NCBI GenBank assembly: GCA_944470555.2
Contig: OX104129.1
Span: 63,295,747 to 63,359,746, forward strand
Reading direction: 5' to 3'
DNA from: Heterobilharzia americana
Taxonomy: Eukaryota; Platyhelminthes; Trematoda; Strigeidida; Schistosomatidae
Length of the DNA stretch: 64,000 bases
Shown: in pieces, positions 46,601 to 57,585 of the stretch
How positions within the stretch are numbered: the stretch's first letter is position 1
Layout of the letters: each line of letters starts with the position of its first letter
The notes under the pieces: generated by a model
Told to the model about the DNA's origin: nothing
The model's input: only the letters and a program-made list of their open reading frames with translations
Databases searched by the model: none
Translations under genes and position numbers: made by a program

Positions 46601-48252
46601 TTGACCTATATATAAATGCAGGTACTTACATGTTCAGATTATCTGTTTACAATCAACATTGGTTTGGTCTTGGCTACTGTCAAACGAGTTTACTGTGACC
46701 AAGCACAGATAGTGTAATCAGTAGACGAAGTTCATCTGAACAATGTAATGTATTTAAGCAATGTATTTCAAGCAGTCTGATCACACATACATTTATATCA
46801 AAAGGAAGAGTGGTGGGATGCACATGTATAACATTTAAGATAATAGAGGATCAGTTTCAGAAAGGTGTGAAAAACAGAAAAGAAAGTAACATAGTTGATC
46901 CTAATCTTGAAGTCATTCACAAAAGCCAATTCAGTGAAGAAAATTTTCTTCTCAACGAATCATTTTCCAATTGTGGTTATATTTAGAACAAAAGTTCATA
47001 TCCACCAATAGCTATTGGATCAATACAAGGTCAACATGAATTGTCTATAAAGTCACATGGGAGATAGTCTACAAGGTCTTCAAAATTTTGTTTATCAGAT
47101 TTCATTTGAACACAATTAATAAATGAATGGAATTTCTTAGAAAGATTATGACCAAGGTTAATTTAGCGATTGAATGCAATGATCAGGCTTGAACGGATGA
47201 GTTCTGTTGCTGTTCAGGTGGTAAAAGATCACTCCCTTGGAAATGTTTGAGTTGACTTTATAAATGACTATGGTGGGAAATTCTGGTGGTGTAGAGTGAC
47301 CAGAATTGGCCAGGTGTTCAACAGTTGAGCCTCACACTCTCCTTTAGACAACCATGCAGGATAGTGTTAAAAACTAGTTTCTATTCAACTTCTATTAAAA
47401 AATGGAGTTGAAATCCACTCAGTGGCTAATATAGTGCAATAAGAAAATTATTAAAAGGTCTAAACGTAATAAAACAATGCAAAATGTCACTATTACACAT
47501 TATTATGCAGTTTTGATAGGAAGCGACCTAAATGAAAATCAACATTTTATGTCATCAGCCACTAAGGTAGAAGTTTCGGATATCAAACTTGATTCATGTT
47601 TTTGTGTAGGCAGGTAAAACCTTATTGGACATTTTTGTCCTACAGTTGACCAATCAAAGTAAACATCCAAGTTCTGACCTAGAGGTTCATGAAAAATGTA
47701 TATAAAAGTATTTTTGTAAAATAAAGTGTCTTCTTCACAGTCACAGACCGGTCTTTACCTTCTGATTTTCGCAGCTCAGTGAAGTATAGGGATCTGAGGG
47801 AGAACCGTCGCTTTTCGCATCCAGTCTAAGTGTCTCATCATGTTATTATAACTATTGTAATTATTCACTCGATCACTTCAAATTGATTGACGCTTGAAAA
47901 CCTTCCGAGGATTCTTATCGAGTATTACAAAACAGGAATGTAAGACTTCACATGTCAGTGGATAGATGAGACTTATAAGAATTTGCAAGAAGTAATTCAT
48001 AGAAAAAATTTCTTTTCCAGGAACTATTTCTAACTTTTAACCATTTGGTCAACTCTGATGTGTGAGGATAAATAGGACAGTTGGAATAAATAGGAGGTTA
48101 CAATGAAGAAAGATGAGAGCAAAAAGGTAAGAGGACTGATATCAGAGTTGACCTAATTCTTGGTAAGAAAACAAAGTTTATCGAGACAGGTGTAATATAA
48201 GAATAAACTGTTTTTGTACACAGAAAGGTGGTTTCAATTTGTGTATGGCCAT
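46601..48252. other. Mostly unassigned; PLE terminal repeat near its left end
   Basis: 46721-46762 matches the terminal inverted repeat of the PLE at 21529 ('catctgaacaatgtaatgta'), so the PLE that continues at 48253 may begin here, with about 1.5 kb of extra sequence inside. A 60-codon stop-free stretch at 46804-46983 (contains IVDPNLEVIHKSQFSEENFL) has no known match. A TATA-like 'gtatataaaagta' (47698) is followed closely by AATAAA; meaning unclear. Confidence 0.4.
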
Positions 48253-48869
48253 CTCTTTACAAGAGATATGTTGATGACATCATAGTGATTTGTGTGAGGC
48301 ATGAGGATATGGCTTGTCTACTGAATAGACTTTACACCCGACTTGTGAGAAAGGGAATAATAATCACCTGCCAGTCATAGACATACTCCTCAGTCAACTA
48401 AAAGATCATTCAATAAGACGGTCAGTTCATAGAAAGTCTACATGGACAAGACAATATCTGAATTTTCACAGCATATGTCCAATCTAATACAAGCGAGGTC
48501 TAGTGAAATACCTGTTTAGTAGGAAGGATCTATTGTATCAGTACATCAGATACATTGGATGAAGATATGAAATTACTGACCAAAGCGTTTATGGAAAACG
48601 AATATCCATTGAAGTTGATAAAACGTTGTAGAAATCATGTAGTACGGAAGCCAAGTATATATACGGTTCCTAAGAAAAGCGTCTACATCACTCTACCATA
48701 GAGAGAGGGGAGTTGAATGGTATCATTTTAAGACGAAGGCTGACACCAGCAATTAAGAAAACATATTACTCAGTTAATCTTATGATTGTGGAGAAAGAGA
48801 AACACATGCCCTACTAAAAACCTAAACACTGTATCAATGATTGCGTCACATCCCATTGTGTCTATCGAG

Positions 48870-48874
<5 letters not shown>

Positions 48875-48928
<54 letters not shown>
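48875..48928. repeat. (TG)27 microsatellite
   Basis: 54 bp uninterrupted TG tract, the counterpart of (TG)63 at 22227-22352. Confidence 0.98.
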
Positions 48929-48929
<1 letters not shown>

Positions 48930-49438
48930 TCATACATACATACATAGGGAGGAGTAATGGAGTCATGCAGTTGAGGGTGAGAGAACACATACGTAAATGG
49001 CTTCAAAAACAAATGGAGTGTGAGACCTTGATAAACGCTGGTGGGAGACGACTCTCTTCATCTATAATTGAACATACCACAGAAACAGGTCACAAAATCA
49101 ATGTTTAAACAGCACTCAACATTTTATATAGAAACGGTCAGGGGTGTATTCTAAGGTTTATGGAAGCCGTAGGCATACACAAATTGGAACCAGGTTTATG
49201 TGTACGAAAGCAGTTTGTTCTCACACTACACCTACTCCTTGGTAAGCTTTGTTTCCTTACCAATATTAGTATCAACTATGTCACTTTTTTGTTTGTTCTG
49301 ATCTTCCCTCATTTTTATCCCTTACTTATCTTAATTGTTGTATTTGTCCGCCCCCGTTTATTCTCCGGTTTGATACAAATTGATTTGACAAGTAAATGCG
49401 TGACGAGATTGCCTGAAATGTATTGCATGAATTCACCA

Positions 49439-49495
49439 CATACATACATACATACACACCTACATACATACATACATACACACATACATACATGG
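49439..49495. repeat. (TACA)n tract
   Basis: Imperfect tetranucleotide run inside the tail of the PLE; absent from the twin at 22840-22870, so it arose after the copies separated. Confidence 0.9.
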
Positions 49496-49734
49496 ACACA
49501 CACTGTTCAAACAAACTTCGTCTTCTAATTACGCTACCTAAATTCATAAATTGTATTGATAGTTTCAAGCACAAATGACTGTGACTGTTCTGGAACAGAA
49601 TCGTTACTACTTGTACTGCCTTTCTGATAGGCTGAAACTCACCATGTGTGTCAAAGTATAAGCAGATGTAAGCATTTTCAGTAAAACTGAAATGTCCCAT
49701 ATTAGATTTGTTTATTTGATATATACCCTACGGC

Positions 49735-50262
49735 GATACATTATTATTTACTAGATGACGACGTTTCGAGCATAAACTATTACTGCTCATAATCATGTCA
49801 ATGTAATCATAGAGGATTTTCAACATTTGATTTACATAATCCTGTCACCTCACATTCTTTGCTTATGTTGGTAGTTAAATTTTTCACAGCTCTAGTATAG
49901 GTGTTGGGTCATTTCTGTTACATGTGTTGGGTGTTCGTTGATTCGATGAACAAAGATTCAGTAAGCAGTCTCTCACTCCTAATTATATTAGACTTGAATA
50001 CAGTAGTTTTATCCCACCCTATTGTGTACTTGAATGCTAATGCATACACTGCAGTAGCTGAGAGTGTTTTCTAGATCAGTGATCCTATTTGAGTCTGCCA
50101 CTGTATATTTAGCTGAATCCCTATGCTCCAGTAATCCAATAGACCCCGACTGACTGGTTTGACCTATATGCTTGACCTCAGTCACAGTCATTGCATGGGA
50201 TTTGATGGATTAGATTATTTTCCTCAACTGGTTCCGTCTCAAATGTATGATTAACAACATCT
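49735..50262 (-). mobile_element. PLE fragment: GIY-YIG domain and tail
   Basis: Minus strand: NLIHQIPCNDCD, frameshift, EVKHIGQTSQSGSIGLLEHR, LENTLSYCSVC, then a non-coding tail that matches the tails of 4998-6263 and 56895-57585. A one-base frame change breaks the domain between the two halves of the GIY-YIG motif. RT is absent. Confidence 0.82.
49751..49794 (-). ncRNA. Hammerhead-like motif in PLE tail, best copy
   Basis: On the minus strand: AUUAUGA, then helix II GAGCA/UGCUC around an 11-nt loop, then GAAAC immediately followed by GUC. This is the hammerhead order with a minimal helix III. The first core strand differs from CUGAUGA at two positions (C3 and G5), so activity is doubtful. 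Confidence 0.5.
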
Positions 50263-51855
50263 ACTTCATAATCTGTGAACTGCAGTCAGTGGGGGGGGGG
50301 GGGCGTGGTCGATCCCACTGGGATTCCGTTGACCATTGTATGTATTGGTCTGCAGTTTAATGTGATCCCTACATATGAAAGACAGTGTAGGTTAACCAGT
50401 GGACTGTCTGACATCTAAAAGTGAATTTTTTTAGATTTATCACATCGGTTATATCAACGAAGTTAAGTGGATAACTCCACTCGATTCCTGTATATTTCTT
50501 TCACAAACACAGCGTACAAATGCTTAATATTGAAAGCGATAGATTTCTTTGTGTGATTTGTTCCAGAAGTTTCTTCTGGAAGATCAGAAATCGTGTTCTC
50601 CTGACCAAATTTAAGCAATACACTTTGAGTAAGAAAATGAAAAGTTATTTGGCGGAAGAAGCAATAAAGACGTTGAAGGGCGGATTTTAGCCTTCCTGAA
50701 TACACTGAAGACTCATTGAAGTCTGGAAACAACAAACTTTCCTATCATAAGAGTAGAATTTGGGCACTGTGGTGGGTTTTGATTACACTACAGTTCTCGT
50801 GGGTCTGTGACTCTGTGGTTTAAGGATATGCCTTCCAATCAATAGATCTCGGGTTAGAACACACACCATCCCACCTGCCGAGATTTGGGAAACCAGGCAG
50901 CATCATTATCTCTCAGACAATAGGTGTGGCTCGAGGTTGCAGAGTGCACAATGGTTGTGTCATACAGTGATAGATACTGTATCATTTCCAGTTACATATG
51001 TTACGTAACGTCTTGATAGATAAAGCTTCAGTTATCGATCTTTATCTCCACCTACCTATTTTATTCCTTAAAATTGTCAATCTATCCCATCCTATTGCTT
51101 GATTGTGTAGGACAGCATGAATGGTTACGGTTGACCTCTGCTCCAGATTTCTTATCTTGTTAGCGTAGATTTTTGTGTTCTACTAGCCCAACTGAACTGC
51201 GTCGTCTATAATGAACTTTGAATTCGGCAGACAAAGTCAAAAAGCTGCTCAATAGGTTTGACAGAATCCTGTAGCTGACGAATTTTTCCTCTAGTAAGTT
51301 TATAGGTTTAAATGCCGTTGTAATCCCATCTCGGTCTTATTAGGAATCCTATTTAGGGAGTCTCATATCTCTACGTCATATGGTGAGACTATGGAGTTTT
51401 TACAACTCTTCTCCATAGTTTCACTGCTGTAATTGTTTGTTCCTGAAACTGGATTATACCTAGGATTTCTTCTTATTTCCCGCTGTATGTTCCATATAAA
51501 CCCATAGGGGTAGTTGCTGAGTGATAATGAACCGTTTAGATGTCACATTTCTTGATATGGATTTTTCTACCTGAACAACTAGTTTTCTTGCTCTGTTTTA
51601 CCGAGACATTTAACCAGTTCTACCTTAAATGATATTAGATAAGATGACTTAAGTTCTAAGTATCCATTAGAGTGTAAAGGTCTTCAGCAGACACTGGTAT
51701 CTTAGCCTTTTCTTTCTCTGATTTTGGAATCCAAGATAGTTCGCCTTGGTTGCGTTTTAGATGATATGTGAGTTCCTAAATACTCATAAATACATCTTCT
51801 GCAATCGCGGACATTAGTGACCCCATGAGTACTCCTATCTGTTTGTGAAATTTTA
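50263..51855. other. Unassigned sequence with a G12 run
   Basis: Poly-G at 50291-50302. A tRNA-like box ('gatctcgggttagaacacac') at 50850 may be another SINE head. No gene recognised. Confidence 0.4.
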
Positions 51856-51859
51856 TTTC

Positions 51860-52150
51860 GGGTTGATATTCATCTCCGTCTCACTGCCGTTGGACAACCG
51901 TTGGAAACCTAGGAGAACTGAACAGCTGCCTCATCTCAGTATGCAACTCCACATCAATGTCCACTCATGACCCCGCTGGGGATCAAACTCAGGACCGTTA
52001 GCCACCGCGGTCAGCACGTTACCATTAAACCACTGGTTTGGAATCCAAAGATCCACATTTCCTACTTCCGTTAGTTCAAGATACAAAGTTACCTCTATCC
52101 AATGCCGTCTTTCATTAACTGTCTTTATGCCTGACTTGTGTAATTTTATC
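51860..52150 (-). mobile_element. SINE family A
   Basis: Minus strand: 5' region, head with 'tggtttaatggtaacgtgct', box B-like 'gagtttgatccccagcgggg', decayed hammerhead and 3' body. Core strands not recognisable, so the ribozyme is dead. Confidence 0.75.
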
Positions 52151-52665
52151 CTGGAACTTTGCGACAGCAGAAGTTAGATATAACTGAACATCCCAGAATA
52201 ATTTCTTTTACGGATACCCTGTTCTTTATTGTTAACTGTTGTTCAGTGTGGCGCTCACTTCAAACTACCTCAAGAGACAATATTAGTCAGTGTAGTAGTG
52301 TAGTGGCTAATTACATCAAAGCTAAGCACTTTTCCATCACCTTCTAACTACATGTCCTTTATCTTTTGTTCTATTTCAGAAGGACTGATAAGTCTGGATT
52401 CTGTCTAATATCAAACGTCATCCCTTATCATAAAATAGGTTGACCTCTATGACCCATAGACGACTTTAGAAACTCCGTAACCAATAATCTACCCAACTAC
52501 ATTTAGCGCTGACATCAGGCTATTTCAGGAATTGTTTCCCATCTTGAACTATCAGATCTTACGAAATAAAACAATGACTAGAAGATAGGCAGTTAGATGA
52601 TGAAAAAATAGTTAGTTATGAGGTAGCAGTGCACCAGTATATACAATCCAGCCCTACATGAGGTC
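52151..52665. other. Unassigned intergenic sequence
   Basis: No feature recognised. Confidence 0.35.
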
Positions 52666-52667
52666 AG

Positions 52668-52815
52668 TCAAGCCTGTGACTGCAACACTGGGTGACGCTA
52701 GTTCGAATCTCAGGAGGAACAGTGATCGCGTTGAGATTGTAGATACGCCCCGCTGACTAGTGCCAACTAGCAAGAAACCCATTTCCGAGGTTTTCTGCCG
52801 ATTGCCTTCATCCAA
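52668..52815 (+). mobile_element. Possible family C SINE
   Basis: tRNA-like 'gctagttcgaatctcaggag', then 'gatacgccccgctgactagt' and GAAAC (52775), then 'ttctgccgattgccttcatc'. Parallels 30820-31040. Confidence 0.5.
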
Positions 52816-52819
52816 ACAG

Positions 52820-52912
52820 ACAGAATGAGTAGCTATGGGGTCGTCAATATTCTCGATTGCAGCTGATGCATTTATGGACGGTTGGTACTCAATATTTATC
52901 GTGGTAGTGGAT
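52820..52912 (+). pseudogene. PLE RT scrap
   Basis: MGSSIFSIAADAFMDGW corresponds to MGSSISPIVANIFM-x-x-W in the PLE at 5010. Only the one motif is left. Confidence 0.5.
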
Positions 52913-54311
52913 TAGAAGTGGCAAAGAGAAGATGCAGAACAAGGAGACGGGAAAAAAAGCATACTAACAATAGAAACACTAGGAAAAGGGGGTTGGAAAC
53001 CCCTACAAGGTTACCAAAACAGTGAAAGGACCTCAGATTCTTAACACGTCTGGAAGAAGACTGACGTTTAAACCTACTAACTCACTAGGGAACACCGGAT
53101 ATAGACTGAAGTATCCTGTACACTCTATTAGTATTCAGCTAGGACAAATCAGACTCACCAAGCACAAGAAACTTGTTGGCACCGGTCAACAATGCGTATC
53201 TGCAACCACTACTCTTAATTCCAACAAATAGTAATTTTGACCATATTAAGCTGATCACATATTGATTCGAAATAGGTGTTCAATATTTTCACATTTCTGG
53301 ACCATTGCTTAAAGGTTATCGACTTATTTTGTAAATTTCTTTAAAATTTGATTATTTTTACTTGATCAGAGAGTAGAATATTAAACTTTTAGTATATGAC
53401 AATTTTGGATACTTTGCTTCTGAACAGCCTGTCTCAAATAACACATGAGACGTGTACAAGTATGAAAGTAGAGAAAAGCATCTGTATAATTTTACCTCAA
53501 AAATTATCCAATATAAGTGATCTACTCTGAGATGTATTTATTTTTCCTCATTCACTTGTGTATATTGAAACTATTCAAAATATAAATCCACTGAATTTGT
53601 TCGTTTTTGATTGGTTGAAATTTCCATTCTCAGGTTAGGATTATTCAACTCTGATTGGATCGCATTTTGAATTGAAAAATCAATACATTCATATTTCCAA
53701 GTTAGCATACCATTTGATACCACTGATACTACTAATACTGTTACTATTCCTACTGATGTATAGGATAAAGGGGACATTATGGAATTTCCTGATTTAAAGA
53801 GGCACGATTAATAAAGAGGACTGGGGTGAGGAGTAGTAACCACAATAAATCAGGAAAGAAGGAAGAAAGATGGATAGAGTAGGTGGGGAGAAATTTTTCT
53901 CTACTTTCCTCCATTTAAAAACAGGTAAATATTTCCAGTATTCTTACTGGATCACAAACAATCTATTTCCTTACTGAAAAGAACATGCAATCAAGATGTT
54001 GACAAGGTTTATCATTAACATTACCTACTTGCTATCTATCTCAGCGACAACTGCTACTGTGATGGCTATCAATGTGAATATATAAAAAACTGTAGATTCC
54101 TCAACTAACCTATAAATCAAAACAATTCGAACAATAGTTTAACGGAAAAAGGGTTGAAAGAGTAAATTTGGAAAGAAGAAAGCTGTAAACAAGAATTTTT
54201 ATCTGATTTTTGTACAGGACATAATATATTTCATAACAAAATGTCTCACATGAAATTGCTGAAGGATATGCAGAAGAGGTGAGATACAGAGTAAACAACT
54301 GTTTTCTTTAA
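52913..54311. other. Upstream region of the Mab-21-like gene
   Basis: No repeat family recognised. A TATA-like 'atatataaaaaac' lies near 54078-54090 and an acceptor-like 'ttttgtacag' near 54211-54220; either could relate to the 5' end of the gene, but nothing fixes the promoter. Confidence 0.3.
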
Positions 54312-54464
54312 ATATCTCTACTATTGGATAGATCCTTAAATTTCCCAGTGCATGTGTACGCGTACACAAACATACACTCACACACAGACATCAACAAACA
54401 TTTATGTATCGAAGTATATATTCTAAGATTGTTAAGATACCTTCGAATATCTTCAGTAGAATTC

Positions 54465-56165
54465 ATGGATCTTTTGCCTACAGTCTATACAAATCGAATG
54501 GTTTGTCACAGTAACGGGAATAGTGTCAGTGTCAACGGAACTAACCCAGAGACGATTGGCGCTATCCATGAAGATGGTGATCAGGAGGACGGAGATGATC
54601 AATTATCTACAGAATATCGGCGAAGTATATGTGGATTACATCATCCTCACCACCAACAACACCACCATCAACACCAAAATCATCATCATCATCACACTGC
54701 TGAATATCAATATCATCATGGTCAGATAAAACTACCGCCTCATTTATCAGCACTCCCTAATCCCCTGTATTATTACTTACACTCATTCTACATAAATCGT
54801 GTTGAAACACGACGTCAGACAATAGCCAAGACACTGCGTGAAATTGTACAGATTGCTCAAGAGATACTACATGAAGTTGAATTACAAGAACCACGTTTCA
54901 TTAGTACCCTCAAAGTCATCAATACTGGTCAACTGAATAGTTTAGAGATGAAACAACAGATTGATAATCATTATAATGATGATGAAAATCAATCATTTTC
55001 TACAAGTGCTAATACTACGAATAATAATAATAGTAGTAGTAGTGATAGTTTAAATAAAAAAATTTCACAAAATGGAATTTATTATGATGGTTTACGTGTT
55101 CTATCATCAAATCACTTTGAAATTACATTGTATTTAAATCAAATGGGTGTATTCAACTTTATGGATGATGGCAGTGTACCAGGTGGTGCTGTATTAAAAT
55201 TATCAGATGGTCGTAAGCGTTCCATGTCATTATGGGTTGAATTTATTACTGCCTCAGGATATTTATCAGCTCGCAAGATACGCTCAAGATTTCATAGTCT
55301 AGTTGGACAAGCTGTACAAAAGTCAACCTATCGTGGAATTGTACGTATGTTAGGACAGACAAGTGAAGTGAAATTGTGTATACGGGATAAGTATATTTTA
55401 CAAATTACTCCAGGATTTCGATGTAATGGTTTATGGCCAAGATCAGCTAGTCATTGGCCAACAAGTAATTATTTACAGAATGGTATAAATACTACTATTA
55501 ATACTAACAGTAGTAGTGGTGGTGGTACTACCTCAGTGAATTCAATATTCAATACAATGGATTCGATTAACATATCGACTATGGTTAAATGGCCTTCAGG
55601 ACAATTAATCAATGAGGTGAAACGTGAAGGATTTTGTCTACTGAGTCAAGAATCAGTTTATACAAAAGATAAACAGGCTTCAGCTGAAGGTGATGCCTGG
55701 TTATTAGACTTCTATGATGCTGAAGAACGACTTCTACTCAGTCATAATATACGCAGGCAATGTTTCAGTATACTGAAGACACTAGCTGATAGACACTTGA
55801 CTGGTTTAGGCGGTGATTTAAATCTTCGAAATTCTACTGTCTCATCAACATCATCATCTATGCAACAACAGAACATTACTCCTCCAGTTATTCAAGAATA
55901 TGACATTAAAACACTTGTCCTTCATGAGTGTGAAAAACATCCTGGAGATGAAGAGTGGACTCAGTATACACTAGGTGATAGGATAAATGGTATCCTATTA
56001 CAGTTAATATCATGTTTACAACATCGTAGATGTCCGCATTACTTTCTTCCACATTTAGATATATTTCGTGGTTATTCTACACTAGGCATGGATATTACAG
56101 CTAAACAAGCATGGAGATTATTAAGAGAATTATTGACGTGTCCACAAGCACTTGAATACCTTTAA
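54465..56165 (+). CDS. mab-21: Mab-21-like protein (nucleotidyltransferase-fold developmental regulator)
   Basis: Single uninterrupted exon of 566 codons from the first in-frame ATG. The frame is open from 54312 but lacks an earlier ATG; the ATG at 54498 is an alternative start. Residues ~100-566 follow vertebrate MAB21L1/L2 throughout: TLREIVQIAQEIL, EVELQEPRFIS, FEITLYLNQMGVFNFMDDG, KLSDGRKRSMSLWVEFITAS, GYLSARKIRSRF, TSEVKL, WPRSASHWP, CFSILKTLADRHL, HECEKHP, GDRINGILLQLISCLQ and RRCPHYFLP. Family members are about 360 residues; this one is longer because of a His/Gln-rich N-terminal stretch (residues ~64-90) and three Asn/Ser-rich inserts (residues ~155-205, 334-380, 452-480). The family shares the cGAS nucleotidyltransferase fold and acts in cell-fate and sensory-organ development in other animals; enzymatic activity is unproven. 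Stands alone among transposon remnants. Confidence 0.95.
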   Translation: MDLLPTVYTNRMVCHSNGNSVSVNGTNPETIGAIHEDGDQEDGDDQLSTEYRRSICGLHHPHHQQHHHQHQNHHHHHTAEYQYHHGQIKLPPHLSALPNPLYYYLHSFYINRVETRRQTIAKTLREIVQIAQEILHEVELQEPRFISTLKVINTGQLNSLEMKQQIDNHYNDDENQSFSTSANTTNNNNSSSSDSLNKKISQNGIYYDGLRVLSSNHFEITLYLNQMGVFNFMDDGSVPGGAVLKLSDGRKRSMSLWVEFITASGYLSARKIRSRFHSLVGQAVQKSTYRGIVRMLGQTSEVKLCIRDKYILQITPGFRCNGLWPRSASHWPTSNYLQNGINTTINTNSSSGGGTTSVNSIFNTMDSINISTMVKWPSGQLINEVKREGFCLLSQESVYTKDKQASAEGDAWLLDFYDAEERLLLSHNIRRQCFSILKTLADRHLTGLGGDLNLRNSTVSSTSSSMQQQNITPPVIQEYDIKTLVLHECEKHPGDEEWTQYTLGDRINGILLQLISCLQHRRCPHYFLPHLDIFRGYSTLGMDITAKQAWRLLRELLTCPQALEYL

Positions 56166-56264
56166 ATACATGAGTAGATTCAGTATTCAATGATAAATGA
56201 TAACAAAACCACTTCTCACTATATTCATTTATACAGTCACAATACGAAGTATATTTCTTTGGAA

Positions 56265-56302
56265 AATAAAAATGAATGTTTGTAGGCAGTTAGAACAATA
56301 AA
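56265..56302 (+). promoter_or_regulatory. Polyadenylation signals of the Mab-21-like gene
   Basis: Two AATAAA hexamers, at 56265-56270 and 56297-56302, about 100-135 bp after the stop codon. Confidence 0.6.
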
Positions 56303-56600
56303 GAGAAGAAATTTATAATATTTCTATAAATAAAAAAATGTAATATATCAAATAGATGGGTGTTACTTATAGATATAGTATATTGGACATATTGAACACA
56401 CCATTGAACATTGGACATACTTTGATTTTAAACATTTATGAATTTGTGAGTTAAACAATTCGGTGATTTCTTTCTTTTTATTTCACAATACATTTATATA
56501 CATATATATCATGCTCAGTGGACATTTTGTTATTAAGATGACATAAGATTTCGTTTTTTCATCTAATTGGATCAACTACACGTCGGTAATTTCAGTTTCA
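56303..56600. other. AT-rich region downstream of the Mab-21-like gene
   Basis: Nothing recognised beyond likely 3' flank. Confidence 0.35.
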
Positions 56601-56604
56601 CAGT

Positions 56605-56765
56605 GATTATGGATCATGGGAAGCAGAGGAATGTTGGATGTACTTGCATCCCAGTGAGTGGTACTATACCCACTGGAACTCAAGCCTGAAACCCATCGTT
56701 TTGAACGTAAAATCGTCATTCACTAGGTTACTAAGCCACAACAGCTACTCCTTGTGTGAAGAGTA
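56605..56765 (-). mobile_element. Sm-alpha-type SINE lacking its ribozyme
   Basis: Minus strand: tRNA-like head with 'cttgagttccagtgggtata', then 'gtacatcca' joins directly to 'acattcctctgcttcc'. The whole hammerhead between helix I strands is missing. Confidence 0.7.
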
Positions 56766-56774
56766 TAGTTTTGA

Positions 56775-56880
56775 TGCTGGAGCCTGTAATTTTAGTCGTT
56801 AATTAGACGGAATTTATCAACGACTATCGGTATATGGGCTGCTTCAAAGGATGCCTAGATACTGCTGGTAATTTCACTTT
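56775..56880 (-). mobile_element. Sm-alpha-type SINE tail
   Basis: Minus-strand 3' tail ('gcagcccatataccgatagt') in tandem with the previous copy. Confidence 0.55.
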
Positions 56881-56894
56881 GAAAGGAATTGAAG

Positions 56895-57585
56895 GCCTCT
56901 CTTGTGTTACCAAATAAGGAAGGAACATCAGAAACATCACATAGGATTCTCAATAAAGCTGGACATCAGGGTGGCATTCTGAAACCTACAAATTCACTCA
57001 GACACCAACTTCGTCGAATGGCTTAAGGATAAGATAGAACCAATTCAGAAGAATAATCTAATCTACCAGATTCTATGTAATGACTGTGAGTTCAAGTACA
57101 TGGGTGAAATTAGCCGGTTAGGCTGAGTTAGATTAGCGGAAGGTAGGAATTTAGCTAAATATAGAATGACAGACCCCAATAAAGTTAGTGGTCTAGAAAA
57201 CACCATTGACTATTTCAATGCATGCATTAAGACAATCACAGAATGGGATGAGTGTGATATAACCATTGTAGTTCAGTCGAATGTAATTAGATGGAGAGAG
57301 GGAGTGACTGCTTACTGAATCTTTGTTCATCGAATCAACATCCAACACATGTAATAGAAATGACTTAGCTATACTAGAGATAACAGAAATCTTACTATCC
57401 CTGGAAACATAACATTAGATGACAGGATTTTAAAAAACGATAGTTGAAAGTGATGTGATTACATTACCATGGTTATGAGAAATAGTTTATGCCCGAAACG
57501 TCATCCAGTAAATAATACTGTATCAGATTGTACATCATATCAAATAGACAAATCTGATATGGAATAATATACTTATATACTTATA
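56895..57585 (+). mobile_element. PLE fragment: GIY-YIG domain and tail
   Basis: LPNKEGTSETSHRILNKAGH and KPTNSLRHQLRR (linker), then NLIYQILCNDCEFKYMGEIS, VRLAEGRNLAKYRMTDPN and GLENTIDYFNACI. Same subfamily as 4998-6263, with the catalytic region interrupted by a stop after SRLG. The tail runs to about 57585 and carries the hammerhead-like motif. Confidence 0.82.
57471..57508 (+). ncRNA. Hammerhead-like motif in PLE tail
   Basis: GUUAUGAG, loop, GCCCGAAAC directly followed by GUC and AUCCAG. GAAAC-GUC is intact; helix II and the first core strand have decayed. Confidence 0.4.

Larger units (their letters stand above)
48253..49528 (+). mobile_element. Penelope-like element, near-identical to 21529-22880
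   Basis: Matches 21605-22683 base for base by eye up to 49259, apart from a 72-bp shorter TG tract, then abruptly diverges to moderate similarity until the terminal repeat ('aaacttcgtcttct' at 49514). Carries the same broken RT (YVDDIIVIC) and GIY-YIG C-terminal half (LRVREHIRKW, IIEHTTETGHKI). Confidence 0.85.

Noticed and set aside
47690..47830. Possible LTR from a TATA-like box followed by AATAAA
   Set aside because: No second copy, no primer-binding site or polyprotein next to it in the window.
49315..49700. Cys/Met/Val-rich minus-strand frames of 62 and 124 codons
   Set aside because: They run through the TACA tetranucleotide tract and are composition artefacts.
50288..50302. Poly-G run as a functional G-quadruplex
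   Set aside because: A single homopolymer run (as at 28255 and 1141) without neighbouring gene or repeated structure; homopolymer length is also error-prone in assemblies.
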